DNA of 64,000 nucleotides, taken from positions 2,232,001 through 2,296,000 of the forward strand of contig CBDHHN010000004.1 of the NCBI GenBank assembly GCA_965263455.1. The letters are read 5' to 3'. Positions 17,216 through 25,015 of this stretch are shown piece after piece. The translations under genes and the position numbers were made by a program. How positions within the stretch are numbered: position 1 is the stretch's first letter; every line of letters begins with the position of its first letter. Source of the DNA: CADEDH01 sp965263455. GTDB taxonomy: Bacteria > Actinomycetota > Acidimicrobiia > Acidimicrobiales > SZUA-35. The notes below the pieces were generated by a model. The model did not search any database, was not told where the DNA came from, and worked only from the letters and a program-made list of their open reading frames with translations.

Positions 17216-17788
17216 GTGCGGGTCCTGCTCATCGACGCCTTCCGACCCGACGACCCCGACCGGGTGTTGACCGACCGGGCCGAGGCCGTCCTCCGGGGTC
17301 GGGGCCACGAGGTCGAGGTTCGACGCCTGGTCGACGACGGATTCGCCACGGTGATGTCGGGCCCCGAACGGGCGGCCTACGAGACCGACGAACCACTCCG
17401 GTCGGACGAGACCCGGGCCGCGGCCGAGGCCGTCCTCGCCGCCGATGCCCTCCTGTTCTGCTACCCGACGGTGACCTTCACCGTGCCCGCGGTGCTGAAA
17501 GGGTGGCTGGAGCGGGTGATGGTGTTGGGCGTGGCGTTCTCCTTCGACCGCAAGGGCCGGGTCCGGCCGGCCCTGCGCCGGATCCGGCGCATCGGCGTCG
17601 TGACCACCACCCGCCACGGCCGGTGGACCACGGTCCGCCACCGCGACGGCGGCCGCCGGATCCTCCTGTGGACCCTCCGGCTCAACTGCCACCGGTTCTG
17701 CCGCCGGACCCGGTTGGCGGTTCCGGCCGGTGCCGGCGCCTCGCCCGTCGTCGAGCAGCGGCTGGCCCACGCCCTGGGCCGCTGGTGA
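17216..17788 (+). CDS. flavodoxin-fold NAD(P)H-dependent oxidoreductase
   Basis: A 190-residue flavodoxin-like protein of the NAD(P)H:quinone reductase type. The N-terminus VRVLLIDAFRPDD fits the phosphate-binding first strand. LLFCYPTVTFTVPAVLKGWLERVM is the characteristic segment after the second strand, followed by GVAFSFD and GVVTTTRHGRW. It starts at GTG 17216, divergent from an LLM gene. It ends 7 bases from the convergent stop of another flavodoxin-fold gene, making a tail-to-tail pair of relatives. Confidence 0.8.
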   Translation: MRVLLIDAFRPDDPDRVLTDRAEAVLRGRGHEVEVRRLVDDGFATVMSGPERAAYETDEPLRSDETRAAAEAVLAADALLFCYPTVTFTVPAVLKGWLERVMVLGVAFSFDRKGRVRPALRRIRRIGVVTTTRHGRWTTVRHRDGGRRILLWTLRLNCHRFCRRTRLAVPAGAGASPVVEQRLAHALGRW

Positions 17789-17795
17789 TCCCGGC

Positions 17796-18338
17796 TCAGG
17801 CCGACGCCCGGCCCGGTTCCGGTTCCGGTTCCGGGAGGGCGGCCAGGGTCGCGCCGACCCGGGCCACGAAGGCGGCGCGGGCCGCCTCGTCGATGCGGTC
17901 GAGCTGGTAGCGGGCGATCCAGTCGAAGCGGGCCCCGGGGGCGCACAGCGGCAGAACCGTCCGGCGCCACAGGTGCAGGCCGGGCTCGCCCTGGAGGCGG
18001 TTGATGAACCGCGACGAGCCATGGGTTGCGACCACGCTGAGGCGCTGCACCGTGTGGAGGGGCGACGGCCGGTCCGGGGGTTCGCCGTCGATCCAGGGGG
18101 CCAGATGATCCTGGATCCAGGCCAGCAGCTGGGCCGGCATGGCCCCCCACCACGTCGGGGCCACCACGACGAGATGACCGATCCCGACCAGATCGTCGGG
18201 ATCGAGGGTTTGGCCCTGGCCCAGTCGGACCACGCGATGGGCCCGACCGGCAGTGGTCAGGGTGTCGGTCACGGCCTCGAGCAGCGCGGCGTTGTAGCTG
18301 CCGGTCAGCGGGTGGACCTGGAGGACGAGGGTCGACAC
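17796..18338 (-). CDS. flavodoxin-fold NAD(P)H-dependent oxidoreductase
   Basis: A 180-residue flavodoxin_2-type protein. Key segments: LVLQVHPLTGSYNAALLEAV (FMN phosphate loop), VVVAPTWWGAMPAQLLAWI, and VVATHGSS near the second flavin loop. The C-terminus ends in a Glu/Pro repeat (PEPEPEPG). It lies directly downstream of an LLM oxidoreductase gene with 10 bases between, so it may supply reduced flavin or use a related electron donor. It is convergent with the similar gene at 17216-17788. Confidence 0.8.
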   Translation of the reverse strand: MSTLVLQVHPLTGSYNAALLEAVTDTLTTAGRAHRVVRLGQGQTLDPDDLVGIGHLVVVAPTWWGAMPAQLLAWIQDHLAPWIDGEPPDRPSPLHTVQRLSVVATHGSSRFINRLQGEPGLHLWRRTVLPLCAPGARFDWIARYQLDRIDEAARAAFVARVGATLAALPEPEPEPGRASA

Positions 18339-18348
18339 CCGAGCGCCC

Positions 18349-19563
18349 TCAGTGAACGGCGTCGGTTGCCGGGGCCGGGGCCGGATCGGCGATCGCCGGT
18401 CCGGACCGGTCGGCCCCGACCTTCGCCATGACGCCCTCCGACAGCCGTTGGAGCTGCTCGTCGACCTTGGCGTAGGAGTCGCCGGGCATGGCCGGGAAGA
18501 GCAGCAGGTTCTCCAGGCCCAGCTGCTCGTCGTACCACTCGATCTGCTCCCCCACCTCGTCGGCCGTACCCACCAGCCACGTCTTGTTGTCGATCGACTC
18601 CTCGAGGGTGGGGATCAGCCCGGGCGGCGCCGGTTTGCCGTCGGGCCCCATGTAGCCCTTGCTCCACCCGTAGGGCCCGAGGAACTTCCAGAACTCGTCG
18701 TGCCCGTCCCGCACCGAGGCCAGCGCCTCCTCGTGGCTGTCCTCGATGCACACGCTGAGCACCAGCTGCCGTTTCTCGCCCCGCTCCAGGTCGCGGCCGT
18801 GGGTCTCGGCGTAGACCTCGGCGAAGCGCTCCCAGCGGGCCTTGACGAACGAGTGGTGGTTGTTCCAGAACACGCCACCCCACCCGTTGCCGGGCACGGC
18901 CTCCAGCGTCGGGGGCGAGGTGATGGCCTGCCAGGTCTCGTAGGGAAACAGGGGCCGGGGGACCAGGGTCAGGGTCTCGACGAAGCCGCCCCGATCGGGG
19001 ATGCCGGGCGGCGGGAACTGGTAGACCTCGCCCTGATAGGAGAACGTCTCGTTGTCGAGGGCGAGCTGGATGACCTCCATGGCCTCGGCGAACTGGGTCC
19101 GGTTGAACTCGTCGGCCGCCCGCTGATCGGGATTGTCGAAGCTGCCGATCTTGGAGCCGAGGCTCTCCGACTCCCGGGGGACGGTGCCCCGACCGACGCC
19201 GAGGATGGCCCGACCGCCGGAGATGTTGTGCAGGGTGGCGAAGTCCTCGGCCAGCTTCAACGGGTGCCACTGGGGCACGACGTTGAAGGCCATGCCGATG
19301 CGGATGCGCTCGGTCCGCTCGGCCAGGATGGCGCCGATCAGGATGCCGTTGGGGATGACCTCGTAGCCCTCGAACTGGAAGTGGTGCTCGGTGAGCCAGT
19401 ACGAGTCGAACCCGAGCCGGTCGGCGGTGACACCGGCGTCGATGATCTGCTCGGTGGCCCGCCACATCTCGGCGTTGGAGTACCGGCGGTCGGTGGCCAG
19501 GGGCGGTCCGGCCCCCGCGTCGTCCATCTCCACCCCGCCGAACAGAAACGCTCCAAACCGCAT
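18349..19563 (-). CDS. LLM-class flavin-dependent monooxygenase
   Basis: A 404-residue bacterial-luciferase-like monooxygenase. The segment DSYWLTEHHFQFEGY is typical of the true luciferase branch, followed by RIRIGMAFNVVPQWHPLKLAEDFATL and ISGGRAILGVGRGTVP. The length and the long insertion (EVYQFPPPG, then WGGVFWNNHHSFVKARWE) distinguish it from the shorter F420-type LLMs in this window. It starts at ATG 19563 and is followed by a flavodoxin-fold reductase gene, a typical two-component arrangement of monooxygenase plus reductase. The substrate is unknown. Confidence 0.87.
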   Translation of the reverse strand: MRFGAFLFGGVEMDDAGAGPPLATDRRYSNAEMWRATEQIIDAGVTADRLGFDSYWLTEHHFQFEGYEVIPNGILIGAILAERTERIRIGMAFNVVPQWHPLKLAEDFATLHNISGGRAILGVGRGTVPRESESLGSKIGSFDNPDQRAADEFNRTQFAEAMEVIQLALDNETFSYQGEVYQFPPPGIPDRGGFVETLTLVPRPLFPYETWQAITSPPTLEAVPGNGWGGVFWNNHHSFVKARWERFAEVYAETHGRDLERGEKRQLVLSVCIEDSHEEALASVRDGHDEFWKFLGPYGWSKGYMGPDGKPAPPGLIPTLEESIDNKTWLVGTADEVGEQIEWYDEQLGLENLLLFPAMPGDSYAKVDEQLQRLSEGVMAKVGADRSGPAIADPAPAPATDAVH

Positions 19564-19618
19564 CGAGTCACTGTAGAGCGACCGGGCAGGGCGGTTCGGA
19601 TCGTGTCACAATCGGCGG

Positions 19619-20407
19619 GTGCTGCTGGCCCAGATCACCGACACCCACGTCCTGGAACCGGATGAGACCGGCCTGGTCGACAACAACTCGCTGCTGGCCG
19701 AGACCGTGGCCGCCCTGAACGCCGAGGACCCCCGGCCGGCCGCCGTCGTGGGTACCGGCGACCTGGTCAACTGGGAGCGCCCGGGTCAGTACGAGCAGCT
19801 GGCCGCCCTCGTGGCCCCGCTGGAGATGCCGTTCCTCCCCCTGGTCGGCAACCACGATGACCGCGATCTCATGCGCCGGACCTTCCCCGCCATGCCGTGG
19901 GTCGAAGCGGAGCACGCCAGTTGGTCGACGGTGGTCGAGGGGAACCGCATCGTGGGCCTCGACACCACGACCCCGGGGGCCGAGGGTGGTGCGGTCGACG
20001 ACTCCCGCCTGGGCTGGCTCGAGGCCACCCTGGCCGCCTCGACCGAGCCGGTGGTGCTGGCCCTGCACCATCCGCCGTTCGCCACCGGCATCTCGTGGAT
20101 GGACGCCTCGGGTTTCGACCGCCTGGACGAGTTGGTCCAGGTGATCGGTCGTCACCAGTCGACCGTGATCCGCATCGTCTGCGGTCACATCCACCGGCCG
20201 GTCACGGCCACCGTGGCCGGGGTGACGACGTCGGTGTGCCCGTCGACCGTGCACCACGTGGCCCTCGACCTGGACGGGCGGACCAAGCCCAACCTGATCC
20301 TGGATCCCCGCGGCTATCAGCTTCACCTGGTCGAGGGCGGCCAGGTCGTCACCCACACCCGCTACATCGACACCGGAGCCGACGCGTTCGAGCCGGAATG
20401 GGCGTGA
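19619..20407 (+). CDS. CpdA-like class III metallophosphoesterase
   Basis: A 262-residue calcineurin-like phosphoesterase. All metal-site motifs are present in order: ITDTHV (D-x-H), GTGDLVNW, GNHDD, ALHHPPF and CGHIHRP. This set is typical of CpdA/GpdQ-type cyclic-nucleotide or phosphodiester phosphodiesterases. It starts at GTG 19619. The gene overlaps the following FAD oxidoreductase by 4 to 10 bases, indicating an operon. It is divergent from the LLM monooxygenase gene at 55 bases. Confidence 0.87.
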   Translation: MLLAQITDTHVLEPDETGLVDNNSLLAETVAALNAEDPRPAAVVGTGDLVNWERPGQYEQLAALVAPLEMPFLPLVGNHDDRDLMRRTFPAMPWVEAEHASWSTVVEGNRIVGLDTTTPGAEGGAVDDSRLGWLEATLAASTEPVVLALHHPPFATGISWMDASGFDRLDELVQVIGRHQSTVIRIVCGHIHRPVTATVAGVTTSVCPSTVHHVALDLDGRTKPNLILDPRGYQLHLVEGGQVVTHTRYIDTGADAFEPEWA

Positions 20408-22044
20408 GCGTCGGGGGCGGTGCAGGCGGCGTCGGGGGTGACGGCGCCGACGCCACCGTCATCGTCGTGGGCGGTGGCCACAACGGTCTGATCTGCGCCG
20501 CCTACCTGGCCCGGACCGGGATCGACACCCTCCTGGTCGAGGCCCGGGACGACGTTGGCGGGTGCGCTTCGACGGTGTCGGACCTGGGGGCCCGGTTCAA
20601 CATCTGCAACTGCGACCACACCATGATCCGGGCCCTGCCCGTGATCGAGGAGTTGGAGCTGACGGCGCGGGGGCTGCGGTACCTGGAAGCCGACGCCTCG
20701 CTCATCAACCTCTACCACGATCAGGACCGGGCCGAGCCGTGGCCCGCCTTCCACGAGCCCGAGCGTCAGTTGGAGGCCCTCCAGGCCGCCTACCCCGACC
20801 AGGTCGAGGGCTATCGCCGATATCTGGCCGACGCCCTGCCGGTGGCCCGCCTGGTGCTCGACATGGCCCGGACGGCCCCGTCGACGCCACGCCTGGCCCG
20901 GCGGGCGCTACGGCATCGGACGGGGGCCATGGCCCGCCTGCTCCGCTGGGCCCGGTTGAGCATGGACGACGTCCTGGCCCCCTACTTCGACGACTGGCGC
21001 CTGACCACCCCGCTGGCCGCCACCGGCCCCACCGTGTGGGGCGTGCCACCGTGGGCCCCGGGGACGGGGCTGGCCGCCCTCGGCTACGCCACCCGCCATC
21101 TGGTGCGCACCGGCCGGCCCCAGGGGGGCAGCGGGGCCCTCACCGACGCCGTGCGGGCCTCGTTCGAGGGCGCCGGGGGCGCGGTCCGGTGCGGCGCCCG
21201 GGTCGAGGGGCTGACGGTGACCGGAGGGCGCGTCGACGGCGTGACCCTGACCGACGGGACCCGGCTCCGGGCGCCGATCGTGGTCGCAGCGTGCGACCCG
21301 CAACGGGTCTTCGTCGACTGGATCGACGAGGTACCGCCGGCGGCCCGGCGCCTGGTCGACCGGTGGCGGGTCCGTCCCGTGCTCGACGGTTACGAGTCGA
21401 AGGTCGACGCCGTGACCACCGCCGTGCCCCGGCTGCTGGCCGAGGCCGCGCTGACCGCGCGTCACCCCGGACTCGACCCCGTGGCCCCGACCATGGTGGT
21501 CGCCCCCGGGCCCGACGACCTGGCCGACGCCCACCGGGGCCGGACCGAGGGCCGGGTGGCGGCCCGTCCCACCATCCTGGCCAACGTCCCCTCGGTGCTG
21601 GACCCGACGCTGCGGACGGACGACGGCCACCACGTGGTCAGCGTCGAGGTGTTGTTCACCCCCTACGCCCTCCAGGGCGGTTGGCCCGGATCCCCCGAAC
21701 CCGAGCGGTGGCTCGACCTGTGGGCCTCCTTCTTCGAGCCCGGGGCCCGGGACGACATCGACCGGTGGCGGGTCATGACCCCCGACCGCTACGAGCGGGA
21801 GTTCTCCATGCATCGGGGCCACACCCCCTCCTACAGCGGCTCGCCCCTGAGCGCACTGCTGGGTCGCCTGGGTCGGCAACGCGAACTGACGCGCTACCGG
21901 TCGCCCATCCAGGGCCTGTATCTGTCGGGGGCGGGCACGTTCCCGGGGGCCGGGGTGTTCGGGGCGGCCGGACGCAACACCGCCGCCGCCGTGGCCAGGG
22001 ACGTGTTGGGGGGCCGCCGGGACCGGAGCCCCATCCCGGCCTGA
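20398..22044 (+). CDS. FAD-dependent oxidoreductase, phytoene desaturase/PYROXD2-like
   Basis: A 548-residue NAD(P)/FAD-dependent oxidoreductase. The dinucleotide site VIVVGGGHNGLICAAYLAR is near residues 21-39, followed by EARDDVGGCAST. PQGGSGALTDAVRASFE and the C-terminal SGAGTFPGAGVFGAAGRNTAAA are characteristic of the phytoene-dehydrogenase-related family. The start may be ATG 20398 or GTG 20404; the latter gives a GTGA overlap with the upstream phosphodiesterase stop. No carotenoid genes are nearby, so a desaturase or oxidase on another hydrophobic substrate is equally likely. Confidence 0.85.
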   Translation: MGVSVGGGAGGVGGDGADATVIVVGGGHNGLICAAYLARTGIDTLLVEARDDVGGCASTVSDLGARFNICNCDHTMIRALPVIEELELTARGLRYLEADASLINLYHDQDRAEPWPAFHEPERQLEALQAAYPDQVEGYRRYLADALPVARLVLDMARTAPSTPRLARRALRHRTGAMARLLRWARLSMDDVLAPYFDDWRLTTPLAATGPTVWGVPPWAPGTGLAALGYATRHLVRTGRPQGGSGALTDAVRASFEGAGGAVRCGARVEGLTVTGGRVDGVTLTDGTRLRAPIVVAACDPQRVFVDWIDEVPPAARRLVDRWRVRPVLDGYESKVDAVTTAVPRLLAEAALTARHPGLDPVAPTMVVAPGPDDLADAHRGRTEGRVAARPTILANVPSVLDPTLRTDDGHHVVSVEVLFTPYALQGGWPGSPEPERWLDLWASFFEPGARDDIDRWRVMTPDRYEREFSMHRGHTPSYSGSPLSALLGRLGRQRELTRYRSPIQGLYLSGAGTFPGAGVFGAAGRNTAAAVARDVLGGRRDRSPIPA

Positions 22045-22138
22045 GCGGCGGTGGCGCCCGGTGGCGGCACCGGCGCGGCCCGACCAGGTGGCGGGGTCCC
22101 CCGGGTCCGAGCGGCGGGTCTGCGCCTAGCATCCGGGG

Positions 22139-23110
22139 ATGGTCGCCCAGCTGCCCCTGGCCGTGAACCTCATGCCCGACGGCCCTCCGGCCCGGGTGGC
22201 CGAATTGGCGGCACTGGCCGAGTCGGTGGGGGCGGCGCGGTGTTGGGTCTACGACGAGGGGATGCACACCCGCGACGTGCACGTGACCCTCGCCGCGGTG
22301 GCCCAGCGGACCGAGCGGCTCGGACTGGGGCCCGGGATCACCAACCCCTTCGTCCGCCATCCTGGGGCCACGGCGTCGGCCATCGCCACCCTCGATGAGC
22401 TGAGTGGCGGGCGGGCCGCCCTCGGCCTGGGGGCCGGTGGCGCCCTGACCCTGGGGCCGTTGGGGATCGACCGGCACCGGCCGGTCACCGCGGTGGAGGC
22501 CACGGTGCGCGCCGTTCGGGCCCTGTTCGCCGGGGACCGGGTCGACGCCGACGAGGGACCGGTCCGGTTCCGGGGCGCCTCCCTGCCCTACGGCCGCCCC
22601 GGGATCGAGATCGTCCTCGCCGGTCGAGGTCGGCGGATGACGGCCCTGGGCGCGGCCCTGGCCGACGGGTTCAATCTGAGCTACGTCCACAAGGATCTGC
22701 TGGGGGCCCACGTTGCCGCCCTGCGGGCCGGCGCCGGCGATCGGCCGTTTCGTATCGCCTATTCGACGATGGTGGTCACGACCGACGAGGGTCTGGCCCG
22801 GGCCCGGGAGCAGCTGACGTTCCGGCTGGTCGACTCCCCGCCCGAGGTGGCCGAACGCCTCGGGCTCGGCCCCAGCCGGATCCGGGCCCTGCGGTCGGCG
22901 CTGGCCGACGGGGGTCCACCGGCGGCCGCCCACCTGATCGAACCCGACTGGGTGACGCAGTTCGTGATCGCCGGCGAGGCCGACGCCTGCGGGGCCGAGC
23001 TCCGGCGCCTCCTGGCCGACAACGACCTCGACGAGTTCCAGCTGCCCCTGGCCTCGGTGGACGGGGCCGACGAGTTGATCGAGCGGGCGGCCACCATGGT
23101 GCGGGGCTAG
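22139..23110 (+). CDS. LLM-class flavin/F420-dependent oxidoreductase (paralogue)
   Basis: A 323-residue luciferase-like protein starting at ATG 22139. LGPGITNPFVRHPGATASA, SGGRAALGLGAGGALTLG and IEIVLAGRGRRM define the family. It is strikingly similar along its length to the LLM gene at 1855-2817, implying a duplication within about 20 kb. It follows the FAD oxidoreductase by 94 bases and precedes a PRPP-synthetase-like gene. Reaction and substrate are unknown. Confidence 0.87.
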   Translation: MVAQLPLAVNLMPDGPPARVAELAALAESVGAARCWVYDEGMHTRDVHVTLAAVAQRTERLGLGPGITNPFVRHPGATASAIATLDELSGGRAALGLGAGGALTLGPLGIDRHRPVTAVEATVRAVRALFAGDRVDADEGPVRFRGASLPYGRPGIEIVLAGRGRRMTALGAALADGFNLSYVHKDLLGAHVAALRAGAGDRPFRIAYSTMVVTTDEGLARAREQLTFRLVDSPPEVAERLGLGPSRIRALRSALADGGPPAAAHLIEPDWVTQFVIAGEADACGAELRRLLADNDLDEFQLPLASVDGADELIERAATMVRG

Positions 23111-23191
23111 ACAACCGGTCGAACATTCGGGTGTCGGTTGCCGGCTTCGGCTACAAAGGAGGTTGAGCCCAGCACGGGGGAGCACGGTTGG

Positions 23192-24403
23192 ATGTCTGTT
23201 GCGACCAGTTCGGCCGATGTCGTCGTCGTCGGGAACTTCTCCGAGGATCCGTTCGCCATCGATGTCGCCTATCTCCTGGGCCAGACCGAGGACATCGCTG
23301 ATCTCATCAGCATGAAGGTGTTCGCCAACAGCGAGTTCTGCCCCCGGTTCATCAACGACGAGCACGACCTATCGGCCATCGGCGAGCAACTCGTCGGCAA
23401 GACGGTGGTCATCGTCAGCACGTCGAGCCTGACCATGAGCCGCAACAACCTGGCGATGCGGAACCTGCTGATCGCCCGGGCGGCCAAGGACAACGGGGCC
23501 GAGCACGTGGTCCTGGTCGAGCCGGACCTCTACTACAGCGCCCAGGACCGCGGGCCGAGCGAGGATCAGGGCCGGACCGCCTTCATCCGCGATCAGGCCG
23601 ACCGCAAGAAGTTCGACGGCCAGCCGTTCTCGGCTCGCCTCTACGCCCAGATGCTGGCCCTGGCCGGTGTGGACCGGGTCCTGACGGTGCACAACCACTC
23701 GGTGTCGGTCCAGGCCGAGTTCAACGAGGTGTTCGAAGGCCGGTTCCACAACCTGATCCCGAACGAGATCTACGCCGACTATCTTCAGCAATCCAACGTC
23801 GTGGAGTACGGCACCAACGGCGAGGGCCTCGTCCTGTGCGCCCCGGATCAGGGGGCCCGCGACTTCGTCAAGGGGATGCTCAAGACGCTCAACCTGCCCG
23901 AGGCCCGGCTGGTCACGCTGTCCAAGAAGCGGACCGGCGAACGCAGCGTCGAGATCACCCTCGACCCCGAGAGTGACACCTCGATCGACGAGATCAACGG
24001 GGCCGACGTCGTGCTGTTCGACGACATGGTCCGCACCGGTTCGACCGTGGTCCAGTCGTGCCGGTTCCTGAAGGAGGCGAAGCCGAACAAGATCGTCTTC
24101 GCCGTGACCCACTTCTACGCCAGCGGCGAGGGACGGGAGAAGATGGCCGATCCCGCCATCGACGAGATTCTGACCCTGAACACCATGCCCACGGTGCTCA
24201 ATCGCGACGTGCAGGGGCGTCTGCGCAAGAAGATGGTCGTCCTGAAGATCGAGACGTGGCTCGCCCTCAACCTGAGCCCGATCCTGGGCCTGGCCCGGCC
24301 CACCACCGAGTCGCTCTACCAGATCGACATGTCGTCCAAGAATCCCCGATTCCGGCGCAAGATCTGGTCCAACGATCAACTCCCCGGCCTCGAGGAGTTC
24401 TGA
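23192..24403 (+). CDS. divergent ribose-phosphate pyrophosphokinase-like protein
   Basis: A 403-residue PRPP-synthetase-like protein, about 85 residues longer than usual. Recognisable elements are AMRNLLIARAAKDNGAEHVVLV, DLYYSAQDRG, LTLSKKRTGERSVEI-like flexible-loop residues, and a PRPP-loop variant VVLFDDMVRTGSTVV, where canonical enzymes have DDxxxTGGT. NSEF stands in place of the usual DGE motif. It could make PRPP or be a regulatory homologue. ATG 23192 with GGGGGAG (23176-23182) is the preferred start. A stronger AAAGGAGGT at 23155-23163 has no start codon at a suitable distance. Confidence 0.75.
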   Translation: MSVATSSADVVVVGNFSEDPFAIDVAYLLGQTEDIADLISMKVFANSEFCPRFINDEHDLSAIGEQLVGKTVVIVSTSSLTMSRNNLAMRNLLIARAAKDNGAEHVVLVEPDLYYSAQDRGPSEDQGRTAFIRDQADRKKFDGQPFSARLYAQMLALAGVDRVLTVHNHSVSVQAEFNEVFEGRFHNLIPNEIYADYLQQSNVVEYGTNGEGLVLCAPDQGARDFVKGMLKTLNLPEARLVTLSKKRTGERSVEITLDPESDTSIDEINGADVVLFDDMVRTGSTVVQSCRFLKEAKPNKIVFAVTHFYASGEGREKMADPAIDEILTLNTMPTVLNRDVQGRLRKKMVVLKIETWLALNLSPILGLARPTTESLYQIDMSSKNPRFRRKIWSNDQLPGLEEF

Positions 24404-24439
24404 GGTCTCGACCCCGTCGCCCGGGCCGCCGGGCTCCGG

Positions 24440-25015
24440 TCAACCGCCGTGCCAGCGTTCGGTGTGGCCGGCTTCGATCCCGAGGTGTTCCAGGGCCCGC
24501 ACCACCGAATGGGTGACCTGGTCATCGATCGAGGTCGGGCGGTTGTAGAAGGCGGGCACCGGCGGGTGGATGATGGCCCCGATCTCGGCCGCCTGGGTCA
24601 TGAGTCGAAGATGCCCGAGGTGGAACGGCGTCTCCCGCACCATCAACACCAGCGGTCGCCGCTCCTTCAGGGTCACGTCGGCGGCGCGGGCCACGAGGTC
24701 GGCCGAATACGAGGTGGCGACGGCCGACAGCGTCTTGATCGAGCACGGAGCGACGACCATCCCGGCCGTGCGGAACGAGCCCGAGGCGATGGCGGCCGAG
24801 ATGTCCCGGGAGGCGTGGACCTCGTCGGCCAGGGCCTCGACCTCGGCCACGGGCGTGTCGGTCTCGGTTGCGATGGTGGTCCGGGCCGGGCCGGTGAGTA
24901 TGAGGTGGGTCTCGACGTCGCCCACCTCGGCCAGCAGTTCCAGGGCCCGGATGCCGTAGACGGGGCCGCTGGCGCCGGTGATGGCGACCACGACCCGGCG
25001 GCGCTGGCCGGTCAC
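24440..25015 (-). CDS. ubiX: UbiX-like flavin prenyltransferase
   Basis: A 191-residue flavoprotein of the UbiX/Pad1 family, which prenylates FMN to make the cofactor of UbiD decarboxylases. Evidence: VVVAITGASGPVYGIRALELL at the N-terminus (flavin phosphate loop), SGSFRTAGMVVAPCSIKTLSAVA (the conserved SGSF and CS motifs), LVLMVRETPFHLGHLRLM and a PPVPAFYNRP C-terminal segment. The start GTG 25015 overlaps the ubiD stop (GTGA), so cofactor synthase and client enzyme are coupled. Confidence 0.93.
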   Translation of the reverse strand: MTGQRRRVVVAITGASGPVYGIRALELLAEVGDVETHLILTGPARTTIATETDTPVAEVEALADEVHASRDISAAIASGSFRTAGMVVAPCSIKTLSAVATSYSADLVARAADVTLKERRPLVLMVRETPFHLGHLRLMTQAAEIGAIIHPPVPAFYNRPTSIDDQVTHSVVRALEHLGIEAGHTERWHGG

